Below are positions 16,232-25,253 of a DNA stretch of 64,000 nucleotides, one piece after another. The position numbers were made by a program, and so were the translations under genes. The notes beneath the pieces are model-generated. The model did no database searches, was not told the DNA's origin, and saw only the letters and a list, made by a program, of their open reading frames with translations. How positions within the stretch are numbered: the stretch's first letter is position 1; each line of letters begins with the position of its first letter. The DNA comes from Streptacidiphilus sp. ASG 303 (GTDB lineage Bacteria > Actinomycetota > Actinomycetes > Streptomycetales > Streptomycetaceae): positions 62,001 to 126,000 of the forward strand of contig NZ_JAJLRA010000001.1 of NCBI RefSeq assembly GCF_020991365.1. Direction: 5' to 3'.

Positions 16232-17869
16232 ATGGAGAATCGGTCGTCGGTCCCGCCCTCCCCGGAGGCCCCGGCCGCGCCCTCCCCGAACGGGCCCTCC
16301 CTCGACGCGCCCTCCCCGAACGCGCCCTTCCCGAACGTGCCGGCCCCGGCGTCCGGACGCGCCTGCGGCGGCGGCCCCGGACCGGCGGTCCTCCCGGCCC
16401 GCTCCCCCGCCGGCGCGCGGCTCCGCAGCACGGCGTGGGTCCGGTGGCTGGCCGTCGGCGCCCTGCTCACGGGCTGCTGCTCCGCCCTGCCGCGCGGCCG
16501 GGCATGCGACGCGCTCTACGCGGCGACCGGCGTGGCGAGCGCCCTGGCGGTGGTCCTCGGGGTCCGGCTGCACCGGCCCGCCGCCGCGGGCCGGTGGTAC
16601 CTGCTGGCGGCCGCCCAGCTGCTGTGGACGTGCGGCGACGTCGTCCACGGGCTCCGTGAGGACGTCCTGCACCGCCCGCCGTTCCCCTCCGCGGCCGACG
16701 TCCTCCACCTCGCCGCCTACCCGGTGCTGGCGACCGCGCTGCACGCCCTCACCCGGCGCCGGGGGCCGGGCTCCGACCGGGCCGGGCTGCTGGACGGCGC
16801 GCTGGTCGCGACCGGCCTGGGGCTCCTGTGCTGGGTCTTCCTCATGCGTCCGGCGGCGGGCGGCGGCCTGAACGGCCCGTTCGCCCAGCTGCTGTCCCTG
16901 GCGTACCCGGCCGCCGACCTGGTGGTGGCGGCGATGGTGCTGCGGGTGCTCGTCCCGGCCGGGCTGCGGAACGGCTCGTACTGGCTGCTGGCGGCCTCCC
17001 TCGTCCTGCTGACCCTCACCGACTCGGCCTTCGCCGCCCTGTCCGCCGCGGGGCGGGGCGACGCCCGGATCCTGGACGCGGGGTGGCTGCTCTCCTACCT
17101 CCTGTGGGGCGCCGCCGCGCTGCACCCCTCGATGCGCACGCTCTCCGAGGTGGCGGGCCGGGCGGCGTCGAAGCTGACGCGCAGGCGGCTGGCGGTCCTC
17201 GCGGCGGCGACCCTGCTGGCCCCGGGGGTGCTCTTCGCGCAGGGGGCCTGCGGGGCGGAGCGGATCGACTGGCTCGCCGTGAGCGTCGCCTCGGCCGTGC
17301 TGTTCCTGCTGGTGGTGGTCCGGGTGGCGGACCTCGCGGCGCAGGTGCAGGTCCAGGCGGACCGGCTCGCGGAGCTCGCCGGCAGCGACGGCCTGACCGG
17401 GATACCCAACCGGCGCACCTGGGACTTCGAGGTGGCGCGGCAGCTCGCCCGCGCGGCCCGCAGCGGCGACCCGGTCTGTGTGGCGCTGCTGGACCTCGAC
17501 CACTTCAAGCGGTTCAACGACGCCCACGGCCACCTCGCCGGCGACCGGCTGCTGTGCGGCGCCGCCGCGGCCTGGCAGCGGCAGCTGCGCTCGGGGGACC
17601 TGCTGGCCCGCTACGGCGGGGAGGAGTTCGGGGTGCTGGTGGTGGGGCTGCGGGCCGAGCAGGCCGCGGCGGTGCTGGAGCGGCTGCGGGGGGCCACCCC
17701 GCTGGGGCAGACGTTCTCGGCCGGGGTGGCGCTGTGGGACGGGACCGAGTCGGCGGAGGCGCTCCTCGACCGGGCGGACCGGGCCCTGTACCGGGCCAAG
17801 AGCACCGGGCGGGACCGGGTGGCGGTCGCGGCCGACGGGGCCCGGCTCCCGGCGTCGGGGCAGGAGTAG
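16232..17869 (+). CDS. Membrane diguanylate cyclase (GGDEF)
   Basis: A 545-residue protein that should make the second messenger cyclic di-GMP. ATG 16232 follows a GGGAGAGG site. After a Pro-rich cytoplasmic start (1-60), seven or more hydrophobic helices span about 68-365. A single GGDEF domain (about 385-535) follows, with the entry motif DGLTGIPNRR. The active site is GGEEF at 462-466. The inhibitory I-site RxxD is intact as R453-S-G-D456, five residues upstream, so product inhibition is expected. There is no EAL domain. The membrane part may sense a signal. A hairpin follows the gene. Confidence 0.93.
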   Translation: MENRSSVPPSPEAPAAPSPNGPSLDAPSPNAPFPNVPAPASGRACGGGPGPAVLPARSPAGARLRSTAWVRWLAVGALLTGCCSALPRGRACDALYAATGVASALAVVLGVRLHRPAAAGRWYLLAAAQLLWTCGDVVHGLREDVLHRPPFPSAADVLHLAAYPVLATALHALTRRRGPGSDRAGLLDGALVATGLGLLCWVFLMRPAAGGGLNGPFAQLLSLAYPAADLVVAAMVLRVLVPAGLRNGSYWLLAASLVLLTLTDSAFAALSAAGRGDARILDAGWLLSYLLWGAAALHPSMRTLSEVAGRAASKLTRRRLAVLAAATLLAPGVLFAQGACGAERIDWLAVSVASAVLFLLVVVRVADLAAQVQVQADRLAELAGSDGLTGIPNRRTWDFEVARQLARAARSGDPVCVALLDLDHFKRFNDAHGHLAGDRLLCGAAAAWQRQLRSGDLLARYGGEEFGVLVVGLRAEQAAAVLERLRGATPLGQTFSAGVALWDGTESAEALLDRADRALYRAKSTGRDRVAVAADGARLPASGQE

Positions 17870-17919
17870 GCCCCCGCCGGGGGTGCGGGGCGCGACCCGC
17901 GGGGCGGCCGGGGCCGGAG

Positions 17920-17942
17920 GGGCCGCAGGGCCCGTGCGGCCC
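17920..17942 (+). terminator. Hairpin after diguanylate cyclase gene
   Basis: Eight-base perfect arms GGGCCGCA and TGCGGCCC with a seven-base loop, about 50 bases after the stop. Confidence 0.45.
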
Positions 17943-18004
17943 TGACGGGTGGATGTGGCCCGGGGGTGTCGCCCCGGGCGGTCCCGGGGGTAGGGATGCC
18001 CGGC

Positions 18005-18229
18005 ATGAATGATCAGCAGAACAGGACGTTCCGCGCCTGGCTCCTCTCGTACGCCCAGATCCACGGCGCACTCGGCGACCTGGCCCGCACGGTGCTCGAC
18101 GACCCGGAGTGGCCGGAGGGGCCGGTCGACCTGGAGCGGTGCCGCGAGCGCCTGGTCGCCCGGGGCGCCGACACCGGCGCGGTGGACACCCTGGAGGAGG
18201 CGTGGGAGCGCTACAGCCACGTCCGGTGA
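18005..18229 (+). CDS. YozE-like SAM-fold small protein
   Basis: A 74-residue protein resembling the YozE sterile-alpha-motif-like family: TFRAWLLSYAQIHGALGDLARTVLDDPEWPEGP at the start and VDTLEEAWERYSHVR at the end match the family layout (F..WL..Y, LA..V..D..WP, ..EAW..Y). ATG 18005 has AGGG about nine bases upstream; ATG 17996 is an alternative adding three residues. Family members are small helical proteins of unknown function. The gene stands upstream of the 18317 gene, 87 bases away. Confidence 0.78.
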   Translation: MNDQQNRTFRAWLLSYAQIHGALGDLARTVLDDPEWPEGPVDLERCRERLVARGADTGAVDTLEEAWERYSHVR

Positions 18230-18304
18230 CCGGCACCGGACCGCGTCCGGCCCCCGGGCGGCCGGGCGCTCCCCCGCCCGGTCGCGGGAGCCGGGGCGGC
18301 GCCG

Positions 18305-18310
18305 CACGCT
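18305..18310 (+). promoter_or_regulatory. -10-like element, leaderless layout
   Basis: CACGCT, six bases before the GTG at 18317. The same arrangement (CACGGT, GGAGGG, start) precedes the paralogous gene at 32293, supporting a shared leaderless promoter. Confidence 0.45.
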
Positions 18311-18316
18311 GGAGGG

Positions 18317-18712
18317 GTGAGCGATGAACGGCGCCGCGCCCCCGTGACCCGGGGCTGGCCCGACGCGGTCCGCACACCGGGCACGGACGGCTGGGAGGAG
18401 ACCGCCGTCCGGTGGATGTGGGGCCTGCTGCCGGCGGCCTGGGAGCAGTACGACGTCTTCCACCACCAGCCGCTGCTGCTGGCCCGGCAGGCCGACCTGC
18501 ACCTGCGGGCGGAGATCGCCGGGCTGCGGCACGGCTGGTCGACGACCCGCCGCGACCTGGCCGACGCCGGCATGGACCCGCGCACGGTCGACCGGCTGCT
18601 GGAGGTGTACACCGTCGAGGGGCAGCGTCTGCGCGAGGCGGACCTGCAGCTGCAGATGGTCACCGACGCGCTGGTCCGCGGGATCCGGGAGCGGATGCAC
18701 CGGCATGCCTGA
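18317..18712 (+). CDS. Unknown protein, paralog of 15169 and 32293 genes
   Basis: A 131-residue protein with no recognised domain. The core (about 23-100) reads WEETAVRWMWGLLPAAWEQY, then DVFHHQPLLLARQADLHLR, then AEIAGLRHGWSTTRRDLADAG, and ends in helical VTDALVRGIRERM. It is closely similar to the protein at 32293 over its whole length and more distantly to 15169. The GTG start lies directly after GGAGGG, too close for a ribosome site but right for a leaderless transcript from CACGCT at 18305. Its stop overlaps the start of the YihY gene by eight bases, so those two are probably co-translated. Confidence 0.78.
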   Translation: MSDERRRAPVTRGWPDAVRTPGTDGWEETAVRWMWGLLPAAWEQYDVFHHQPLLLARQADLHLRAEIAGLRHGWSTTRRDLADAGMDPRTVDRLLEVYTVEGQRLREADLQLQMVTDALVRGIRERMHRHA

Positions 18713-19886
18713 CCGGGAGGGACCCGGCGGCGCGGGGACCGGCCGGGAGGAGCCCGGGGGCGGGGAGCGGGAGGGTCCCTGCCCGGAGGAGCCCTGGCCG
18801 GAAGGGCCCCGGCGGGCGGACGCCGGCCCCGAGGGCCGCGGTCCCGAGGGCCCTGCCACCGGGCGGCCGGACCGGGCGGGCGCCGGGCCGGAGGGGCGGC
18901 GGATCCTGCATCCGGTCCGCCCGATGCGGCCGCGCCCGTCGGCGGTCCCCTGGTACCGGCGGCTGCACCTGACCTGGCACCGCTCGGGGGTGCGGCGCGG
19001 CTGGCGGCGCGGCGGCGAGCTGGAGCTGATGCACCGGGCGCTGAGCTTCTCGGCGCTGGGGCTGGTCACCCTGGTCCCGCTGCTGATCGTGGTCGCGGCG
19101 GCGGACCCGGTGGGCGGCCACGGCTTCGCCCAGTGGGTGGTGGACGGCATGGGCATCTCCGGCCGGTCGGCAGCGGCCGTCCAGGAGCTCTTCGCGGCAC
19201 CGGCGAAGGTCCTGAGCACCACCAGCGCCCTGAGCGTGGCCGCGCTGGCGGTCTTCGGCCTCTCCTTCGCCTCGGTGGTGCAGACCGGGTACGAGCGGGT
19301 GTGGGACATGCCGTCGGGGCCCTGGCACACCGCCTGGCGGCGTGTGGTGTGGCTGACCGTGCTGACCGCCTACCTCTTCGCGGACGTGCTGAGCGGCGGG
19401 CTGCTGGCGGGCCGGGGCCCGCTGCGGGTGCTGGTGACGCTGACCGCCGCCGTGCTGTTCTTCTGGTGGAGCCAGCACTTCCTGCTCGGCGGACGGCTGT
19501 CCTGGCGGCGGCTGCTGCCGGGGGCGGTGACGACCGTGGCCGGGCTGGTGGGTCTGCGGGTCTTCTCCTCCCTGGTCTTCGCACCGCTGATCGTCTCCAA
19601 CGCGGTGAGCTACGGCGCGGTGGGGACGGTGCTGATCGTGCAGTCGTGGCTGATCGGCGCGGGGGTGGTGGTCTTCGGCGGCGCCCTGGTGGGGCGGGAG
19701 CTGGTGGAGGAGCGGGAGCGGCTGCGGCCGCACCTGCACGTGCACCTGCGGCCGTCGGGGCACGCCCGGCCGCGCCGGACGCACCCGGGGCGCCCGCAGC
19801 TGCACCTGCACCGGCCCCGGCCGCACGGGCTGCGGTTCCACGGGCTGCGCCTGCACCGGCCGCACGTCCCCCGCGGCCGCCGGTAG
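18705..19886 (+). CDS. YihY/BrkB-family inner membrane protein, second copy
   Basis: A 393-residue membrane protein starting within the 3' end of the preceding gene. A long Gly/Glu/Pro-rich hydrophilic N-terminus (1-85) precedes the membrane domain (about 105-325, five to six helices) with RALSFSALGLVTLVPLLIV, SVVQTGYERVWDM, WWSQHFLLGGRLSWRRLLPGA and SYGAVGTVLIVQSWLIGAGVVVFGGAL, all typical of the YihY family. The C-terminus is an unusual His/Arg/Leu-rich stretch with repeated HLH and RPH units (about 335-390). It is paralogous to the protein at 10028 but has this extra tail and N-terminus. Confidence 0.88.
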   Translation: MPDREGPGGAGTGREEPGGGEREGPCPEEPWPEGPRRADAGPEGRGPEGPATGRPDRAGAGPEGRRILHPVRPMRPRPSAVPWYRRLHLTWHRSGVRRGWRRGGELELMHRALSFSALGLVTLVPLLIVVAAADPVGGHGFAQWVVDGMGISGRSAAAVQELFAAPAKVLSTTSALSVAALAVFGLSFASVVQTGYERVWDMPSGPWHTAWRRVVWLTVLTAYLFADVLSGGLLAGRGPLRVLVTLTAAVLFFWWSQHFLLGGRLSWRRLLPGAVTTVAGLVGLRVFSSLVFAPLIVSNAVSYGAVGTVLIVQSWLIGAGVVVFGGALVGRELVEERERLRPHLHVHLRPSGHARPRRTHPGRPQLHLHRPRPHGLRFHGLRLHRPHVPRGRR

Positions 19887-19931
19887 CCGCCGCGCCGCGC
19901 CGACGCGGGGCGGGACGCTCCTCCTCGGGGC

Positions 19932-19961
19932 GGGGCGGCGAGGTGCGGGGCGGCGAGGTGC
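19932..19961. repeat. Two tandem 15-bp repeats
   Basis: GGGGCGGCGAGGTGC occurs twice head to tail in the short gap between convergent genes. Confidence 0.7.
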
Positions 19962-19973
19962 GGGGTGCCGCCG

Positions 19974-20624
19974 TCAGCCGTCCCGGACCAGGGCCGCGAC
20001 CTGCTGGGCCAGCAGCGGCGCGCCGGTCCGGTTGTCGATCTCCCGGTGGGGCACGGGCGGCGGCACGTCGGGGAGGGTGCGGGCGGTGAAGGCGTCGAAG
20101 CCGGCGAGCTTGCCCGTGTCGCGGGGGCTGCTGCGGGCACGCAGCCGGGCGGCCAGGGTGGCGGCGTCCGAGCGCACCCAGACGAGCCGGACGGGGTCGC
20201 CGCCGAGCTCCGCCGTCCACGCGCGCCAGCGGCCGGGGTCGCGGATCTGGCCGGTGAACGGGGCGACCAGCAGCACGGGGCAGCCGGGCCGGCGGATCTG
20301 CCGGGCCGCGGCGGTCATGCCGGCGTACTCGTGGAGCTTGACGTGGTCGTCGTACCAGGGGCCCTCGCGCTCGCCCGGCGGACGGCCGTGGGCCCGCTGG
20401 ACGGCGGCGACGAAGCCGGCGAAGAGGACGTCCTTGTCGAGGAGCGCGGGCACCGGGCGCAGTGCGGCGAGCAGGAGGTCGGCCACGGTGGACTTGCCCG
20501 CACCGGGCGCCCCGGCGACGACCCACACCGCGGCGCCCCCGCCGCCGTCCGCGCCGGCGCTCCCGCCCCCGCCCCCGCCCCCGCCCCCGCCCCCGCCGGC
20601 GTGTCCGTCGGCGTGTCCGTGCAT
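19974..20624 (-). CDS. P-loop NTPase, kinase-like (AAA/zeta-type fold)
   Basis: A 216-residue P-loop protein. ATG 20624 follows GGAGGGG. The first 22 residues contain His/Gly and a run of twelve glycines encoded by a CCGCCC-type simple repeat. The Walker A motif GAPGAGKST is at about 38-46, and [11 protein letters not shown] and an arginine-bearing lid ([16 protein letters not shown]) follow, as in small-molecule kinases. Similar Streptomyces proteins are annotated only as AAA-family ATPases, so phosphotransfer to a metabolite or antibiotic is possible but unproven. It is followed by tandem repeats and the convergent YihY gene. Confidence 0.8.
   Translation of the reverse strand: MHGHADGHAGGGGGGGGGGGGSAGADGGGGAAVWVVAGAPGAGKSTVADLLLAALRPVPALLDKDVLFAGFVAAVQRAHGRPPGEREGPWYDDHVKLHEYAGMTAAARQIRRPGCPVLLVAPFTGQIRDPGRWRAWTAELGGDPVRLVWVRSDAATLAARLRARSSPRDTGKLAGFDAFTARTLPDVPPPVPHREIDNRTGAPLLAQQVAALVRDG
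20564..20598. repeat. CCGCCC simple-sequence tract
   Basis: A near-perfect hexanucleotide run inside the P-loop gene, encoding its polyglycine stretch. Prone to length change in steps of two glycines. Confidence 0.75.
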
Positions 20625-20709
20625 GCGCCCCTCCGTCCGCCCGTGCCGTGCCCGCCCCATGGTGCACCGGGGGTTCCGGCGGGGCACCCGCAGGCCCCGC
20701 CGGTCCGCC

Positions 20710-22800
20710 CTACGGGGCCGCGGTGCCGCCGCCGAGGCGGGCGAGCAGGAGGGCGACGTCGTCGTCCGGGGAGCGGTACAGGGCGTCCAGGACGGTGTCG
20801 CAGGTCTCCTGGAGCGGCCGGGCGGGGCCCTCCAGCAGGCACAGCAGCTCGCGCAGGCCGCTGTCGATCGGCCGGTCGCGGCGCTCGACCAGCCCGTCGG
20901 TGTAGAGCGCGAGGAGGGTGCCGTCGGCCGTGTCGACGGTGACGGACGAGAACGGCACGCCGCCGACGCCGAGAGGCGCGGCGACGGGGATCTCGACGAG
21001 GGCCGCCCGGCCGTCGGGCAGGACGCGGACCGGGGGCAGGTGGCCGGCGGAGGAGATCTCGCAGCGCGAGCACCGCGGGTCGCAGACGGCGTAGACGCAG
21101 GTGGCGAAGGAGTCGCCGAGGCCGGCCGCGATGTCGTCGAGGTGGGCCAGCAGGTCGGCCGGGGCGAGGTCGAGGCCCGCGAGGGCGCGGGTGGCGATGC
21201 GGAGCTGCCCCATGACGGCGGCGGCCCGCACACCGCGGCCCATGACGTCGCCGACGACCAGGGCCACCTTGCCGTCCGCCAGCGGCAGGACGTCGAACCA
21301 GTCGCCGCCGATCTCGCGGCCGGCGGCGGCGGGCCGGTAGCGGGTGGCGGTCTCCAGGGCCGTGTGCGCCGCAGGCTCCTGGGGCAGCAGGCTGCGCTGG
21401 AGGGTGAGGGCGGTCTCGCGTTCGCGGCCGTAGAGGCGGGCGTTGTCGATGCAGACGCCGGCGCGGGCGGCGAGCTCGCAGGCGAGGGTCTCGTCCTGCC
21501 GTCCGAAGGCGCGGGGGGTGACCGTGCGGTAGAGGCTGAGGGTGCCCAGCACCTCGCCGCGGGCGGTGAGCGGGACGGCGAGATAGGAGTGGACGCCGGC
21601 GCGCGCCAGGACCCCGGCGGCCTGCTCGTCCCGCGCGACCTCGTCCATCAGCGGCCCCTCGGTGCGGGGGACGAGGACGGGGCGGGCCTCGCGGACGGCG
21701 GTGCTGATGGTCCGGGAGGGGTCGTAGTGGGCGATCGCCCCGACCGGGTCGGCGGCGTGGATGGCCTGGGTGGGGTAGCCGGCGGCCACGGCCAGGGTAC
21801 GGAAGCGGATGGAGCCGTCGGCGGCGGTGGCGGAGCCGAAGGGGTCGTCGGTGTCGCCGAGCACCGAGTCGAGGATGTCGACCGCCGCGAGGTCGGCGAG
21901 CCGGGGGACGGCGACCTGGGCGAGTTCCCGGGCGGTCTGCTGGAGGTCGAGGGTGGTGCCGATGCGCACCCCCGCGTCGGCGATGACGGCGAGGCGCTCG
22001 CGGGCCTCCATGGCCTCGGCGGACGCCCAGTGGCGTTCGGAGACGTCGATCACGGAGACGGCGAGGCCGAGGACCCGGCCGGTGGAGTCGTCCAGCCGGT
22101 AGTGGCAGACGGACCAGACGTGGTCGCGCCCGGTCTCGTCCTGGGGGCCGCCGGAGACCCGCTGGTCCAGGACGGGCCTGCCGGTGGCGAGCACCCGGCG
22201 CAGCGCGGACTCGACCCCGTCGGCGTCCGCGGACGGCAGGGCCTCGCCGGGGGTGAGGCCCAGGAGCGCGGCGGCCGGGCGGCCGGCGAGCCCGGCCAGG
22301 GCGGCGTTGACCCGGACGAACCGCAGCCCGGTGTCGAAGACGCCGACGCCGACGGGCGACTGCTCGACGAGGCGCTCGGAGAGGGCCATGTCGGTCTCGA
22401 CCCGGCGCACGGTGCTGACGTCGGCGGCGAGGCCGAGGGCGAGGACGCCGCCGCCGCGGTCGACGAGGCGCATGGTGCGGAACTCGACCTGGCGGTCGGA
22501 GCCGTCCCTGTGCCGGACGGGGAAGACGCCGGCCCAGACGGCGCCGGCCCGCACCCGGCCGAAGAGGGTCATGGCGAGCTGCCGGTTCTCGGGTGCCACG
22601 AAGAGACGGGCGGCGTAGCGGCCGAGGGCCTCGGCGGCGGTGAAGCCGAAGACCTGCTCGGCCTCGGGGCTCCACAGGGCGATCCGCCCGTCGGAGTCCA
22701 GGACGACGGCGGCCACACGCAGTAGGTCGAGCAGGCCGCCCGGTGCGGCGGTGACGCCCGCATCGGCGGCCCGCTGCTGCGGCGCGGGATCCGCGGCCAT
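20710..22800 (-). CDS. PAS-PAS-GAF SpoIIE-type serine phosphatase
   Basis: A 696-residue cytoplasmic sensor phosphatase. ATG 22800 follows GAGGAGGGAG. It has two PAS domains (about 22-130 and 145-265), a GAF domain (about 285-450), and a PP2C/SpoIIE catalytic domain (about 465-690). Metal-binding aspartates are in GGDWFDVL and [13 protein letters not shown], and the last one in [13 protein letters not shown]. Such proteins dephosphorylate STAS antagonists and so control sigma-factor partner switching; the STAS protein at 7451 or others could be targets. A CEI-type cysteine cluster ([10 protein letters not shown]) inside the phosphatase domain is notable. It is divergent from the CBM48 gene. 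Confidence 0.93.
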   Translation of the reverse strand: MAADPAPQQRAADAGVTAAPGGLLDLLRVAAVVLDSDGRIALWSPEAEQVFGFTAAEALGRYAARLFVAPENRQLAMTLFGRVRAGAVWAGVFPVRHRDGSDRQVEFRTMRLVDRGGGVLALGLAADVSTVRRVETDMALSERLVEQSPVGVGVFDTGLRFVRVNAALAGLAGRPAAALLGLTPGEALPSADADGVESALRRVLATGRPVLDQRVSGGPQDETGRDHVWSVCHYRLDDSTGRVLGLAVSVIDVSERHWASAEAMEARERLAVIADAGVRIGTTLDLQQTARELAQVAVPRLADLAAVDILDSVLGDTDDPFGSATAADGSIRFRTLAVAAGYPTQAIHAADPVGAIAHYDPSRTISTAVREARPVLVPRTEGPLMDEVARDEQAAGVLARAGVHSYLAVPLTARGEVLGTLSLYRTVTPRAFGRQDETLACELAARAGVCIDNARLYGRERETALTLQRSLLPQEPAAHTALETATRYRPAAAGREIGGDWFDVLPLADGKVALVVGDVMGRGVRAAAVMGQLRIATRALAGLDLAPADLLAHLDDIAAGLGDSFATCVYAVCDPRCSRCEISSAGHLPPVRVLPDGRAALVEIPVAAPLGVGGVPFSSVTVDTADGTLLALYTDGLVERRDRPIDSGLRELLCLLEGPARPLQETCDTVLDALYRSPDDDVALLLARLGGGTAAP

Positions 22801-23264
22801 ACCGTCGGCTCCCTCCTCGTGGCGGCACGGTCCCCGCGGCGGGGCCGGGTCGGGCCGGCCCCCTCGCGGCGGCGTCCGCCGTGGTGGCTTCCGCCGTGGT
22901 GGCGGCGCCCCGCCGGACGGGGCCGGCCCCGTCGGGCGGTACGGCCCCGTCGCGGCGGCGGGGTGCGCGGCTGCGGAGGCGGGCGGGCCGCACGCCTCTA
23001 CCCGTGATACCTCGCCCGGGGGCCGTCCGCACCCCGCCGGACGCCGCACGGCGGCGGGGCGCCGCGGTCCAGGCGCGGCCGGGGGCAGTCCGGGCGCGGC
23101 CGGGGCGGTCCGGGCGCGGCCGGGGCGGTCGAGGGGCGGTCCGGGGCACGGGATGACGCCGGGCGGGTGAGCCACGGCGGCGGCGGGGCGGGGATCCGGC
23201 CCGAAGGCGGCGGCGGTGGGTGAGGATCGCCTCGACATCCCCCACCATCGAGGAGCGGACCGCC
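22801..23264. other. Divergent gap with tandem GC repeats
   Basis: About 460 bases between the SpoIIE phosphatase and CBM48 genes. It contains two TCCGCCGTGGTGGC copies at 22875 and 22890 and the 20-base tandem repeats at 23070-23130. No coding sequence or clear promoter was identified. Confidence 0.45.
23070..23130. repeat. Three tandem 20-21-bp repeats
   Basis: Units at 23070-23090, 23091-23110 and 23111-23130 share GGCGCGGCCGGGG; the last two are identical 20-mers. They lie about 140 bases upstream of the CBM48 gene. Confidence 0.75.
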
Positions 23265-23540
23265 GTGTTGGAGCGCACCAAGCACAAGAACCGCGTCGAG
23301 GTCACCTTCGTCCTGCCCGCCGACCACCCGCACACGCAGGTGAGCGTGGTGGGCGACTTCAACGAGTGGCGGCCCGGCGCCCACCCGATGGAGCAGCGCC
23401 CCGACGGCAGCCGCGCCGTGACGGTGGCGCTGCCGGCCAAGGAGCGGTTCGGGTTCCGGTACCTGGCCGAGGACGGCCACTGGTTCGACGAGGAGCACGC
23501 GGACGAGCACGACGGCACCAACGGCTACGTGCTGACCTGA
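23265..23540 (+). CDS. Stand-alone CBM48 / isoamylase early-set domain protein
   Basis: A 91-residue single-domain protein. GTG 23265 is preferred since GAGGAG precedes it and the domain begins at once. The motif VSVVGDFNEWRPGAHPM and the ending RFGFRYLAEDGHWFDEEHADEHDGTNGYVLT match the carbohydrate-binding early-set domain found in glycogen-branching enzymes and AMPK beta subunits. No catalytic domain is attached, so it probably binds an alpha-glucan or acts as a regulatory or scaffold module. A putative glycoside hydrolase lies convergent to it, beyond a very strong hairpin. Confidence 0.88.
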   Translation: MLERTKHKNRVEVTFVLPADHPHTQVSVVGDFNEWRPGAHPMEQRPDGSRAVTVALPAKERFGFRYLAEDGHWFDEEHADEHDGTNGYVLT

Positions 23541-23550
23541 GCGGGCCGGC

Positions 23551-23599
23551 CGCGCGCCGCCGCCCCCGTCCGCTCGTCGGACGGGGGCGGCGGCGCGCG
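23551..23599. terminator. Very strong bidirectional hairpin
   Basis: Twenty-two-base perfect arms (23551-23572 and 23578-23599) with a five-base loop CTCGT, eleven bases after the CBM48 stop and just beyond the convergent hydrolase stop. Confidence 0.85.
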
Positions 23600-23621
23600 G
23601 GGGGCGCGGCGGCGGCGCGCG

Positions 23622-25253
23622 TCAGCGGACGACGGCCAGGGCGTCGCCCTGGTACTTGGCGCCGGCGTTCCACAGCAGGAAGGAGTGGATGCCGTCGTCG
23701 GCCGCGGCGCGGATCTGCGCCCGGACCTCGTCGGGGCCGTAGTGGACGCCGAGGGAGAAGTCCTGGAGCCAGGGCATGACCTGGGACTCGCTGCCCTTGG
23801 TCTTGCGCACGAAGTCCGCCAGCGAACGCTGGACGATGGCGTAGGGCTGGGAGTTGGGGTTGTCGACGCGGTACTCCCCGGCGCCCCAGTGCGACGGGTA
23901 GACCATGGGGGCGATGTAGTCGGCCTGCTGGGCCATGAGGCCGATGTCCTGGGCGATCTCGCGCGGCCGGGTGGCGGCCACACCGAAGACGGAGACGCCG
24001 AGGAAGGCGCCCCTGGGCCGGACGACGGCGCGGGTCTCGGCCACGAAGTCGGCGATGCTCTTCTCGGGGGTCACGCTGCCGAGCCCGGGGAACCGCATGC
24101 TCGACAGGGGCCCGTCGGGGCGGCGGACGTAGTCGTAGAGGATGTCGTCGAAGCCCAGCGAGGCGGCCTCGGCGGCCAGGTCGGTGTTGTACCGGCGCAC
24201 CGTGGGGTCGGCGAAGTTGGTGAACGACAGCGACCCGTAGTTGCCGCCCCCGTAGGGCTGCCCGTCGGGGGTCTGGACCACGGAGGAGCGGTGGCCGGCC
24301 TTCCAGGCGGCGTTGGCGAGCATCGGGTCGCGGAAGGCGACGATGCGGCCGACGACCTGGGCGCCCAGCCTGTGGATCTCCGCGATGGCCTTGCGGGCGT
24401 CGTAGTAGCCCTTGGCGGCGCCGATCTTCCGGGCGAGCGGCACCTGGGAGGCGTAGCCGATCTCGCCGTCCTCGTCCTTGATGTCGAGCTCGACGGCGTT
24501 GAGCTTCTTCTGCCGGATGAGGTCGAGGACGCCCTCGCGCAGCTCGGTGGAGGTCCAGCCGATGGCGGTGAGGTGGGCGGCCCGCATGAGCGGGTGCGGG
24601 ACCACGGCGTGGACGTCGTCGGTGGTGCGGTTGCCGGCCCGGTCGACGGCGGTGACCGTGACGCGCGGGGGCGGGTTCTCGACGACGGTGGAGAAGGAGC
24701 CGTTGTCGCCGAGCTTCACCTCGTGCCCGTCGACCTCGACCCTGGACGCGCCCTTCGCGGTGCCGCTGACGGTGACCGGGGAGTGCAGGGTCCTCGCCCG
24801 GGTCCTCTCCAGCCGCACGACGGGGGCGGTGGTGTCGACGGTGAAGGTGCGGGTGGCCCGGGGGCTGGTGAAGGGGATGGAGCCGCGGCTGCCCTCCACC
24901 GAGAGGCGGTGGCGGCCCTCGGCGAGCGCCCCGGGCTGGATCTCCAGGCGGTCGCCGTGGAGGCGGGTGGGGACGGGGTGGCCGTCGAGGGTGACCTTGA
25001 GGGTGTGAAGCAGGGAGGTGTCGTCGGCGGTGACGGACATGGCCAGGGACTTGGCGTGCGCGGCGTTGAGCACGGAGTCGGCGCCGAGGCCCCGGACCGT
25101 CAGCTGCGGGGTGAGCACCTGGACGGTGAAGGCGCCGGCGGCGCCGCAGGCGAGGACGACGACGCCGGCCGCGAGTGCCACGCGGCTCCTGCGGGTGCGC
25201 AGGAGGGAGTGCTTCCGGGTCGCACCGGCCCGGCTTGCGGATGCAGGGGACAT
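23622..25253 (-). CDS. Putative secreted/membrane-anchored glycoside hydrolase (DUF4015-type)
   Basis: A 543-residue protein with an N-terminal signal anchor (SRVALAAGVVVLACGAAGAF, about 23-43), an Ig-like/early-set region (about 60-220), and a TIM-barrel domain (about 228-540) of the putative glycosyl hydrolase family once called DUF4015. Barrel signatures include AIGWTSTELREGVLDLIRQ, NAVELDIKDEDG, GAQVVGRIVAFRDPMLA, FDDILYDYVRRP, LGVSVFGVAA, and ADYIAPMVYPSHWG. Acidic residues in DIKDEDG and YDYVR could be catalytic. Substrate is unknown; extracellular polysaccharide is likely. It is divergent from a polysaccharide deacetylase lipoprotein gene, which fits a cell-wall or exopolysaccharide role. 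Confidence 0.85.
   Translation of the reverse strand: MSPASASRAGATRKHSLLRTRRSRVALAAGVVVLACGAAGAFTVQVLTPQLTVRGLGADSVLNAAHAKSLAMSVTADDTSLLHTLKVTLDGHPVPTRLHGDRLEIQPGALAEGRHRLSVEGSRGSIPFTSPRATRTFTVDTTAPVVRLERTRARTLHSPVTVSGTAKGASRVEVDGHEVKLGDNGSFSTVVENPPPRVTVTAVDRAGNRTTDDVHAVVPHPLMRAAHLTAIGWTSTELREGVLDLIRQKKLNAVELDIKDEDGEIGYASQVPLARKIGAAKGYYDARKAIAEIHRLGAQVVGRIVAFRDPMLANAAWKAGHRSSVVQTPDGQPYGGGNYGSLSFTNFADPTVRRYNTDLAAEAASLGFDDILYDYVRRPDGPLSSMRFPGLGSVTPEKSIADFVAETRAVVRPRGAFLGVSVFGVAATRPREIAQDIGLMAQQADYIAPMVYPSHWGAGEYRVDNPNSQPYAIVQRSLADFVRKTKGSESQVMPWLQDFSLGVHYGPDEVRAQIRAAADDGIHSFLLWNAGAKYQGDALAVVR

Noticed and set aside
16178..19330. 1050-codon minus-strand open frame
   Set aside because: Antisense to the diguanylate cyclase and YihY genes; its His/Gln/Arg/Pro composition is the expected mirror of GC-rich coding DNA.
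20032..22725. 897-codon plus-strand frame with Gly/Glu/Val-rich product
   Set aside because: Antisense shadow of the P-loop and PAS-GAF-SpoIIE genes, which carry clear catalytic motifs.
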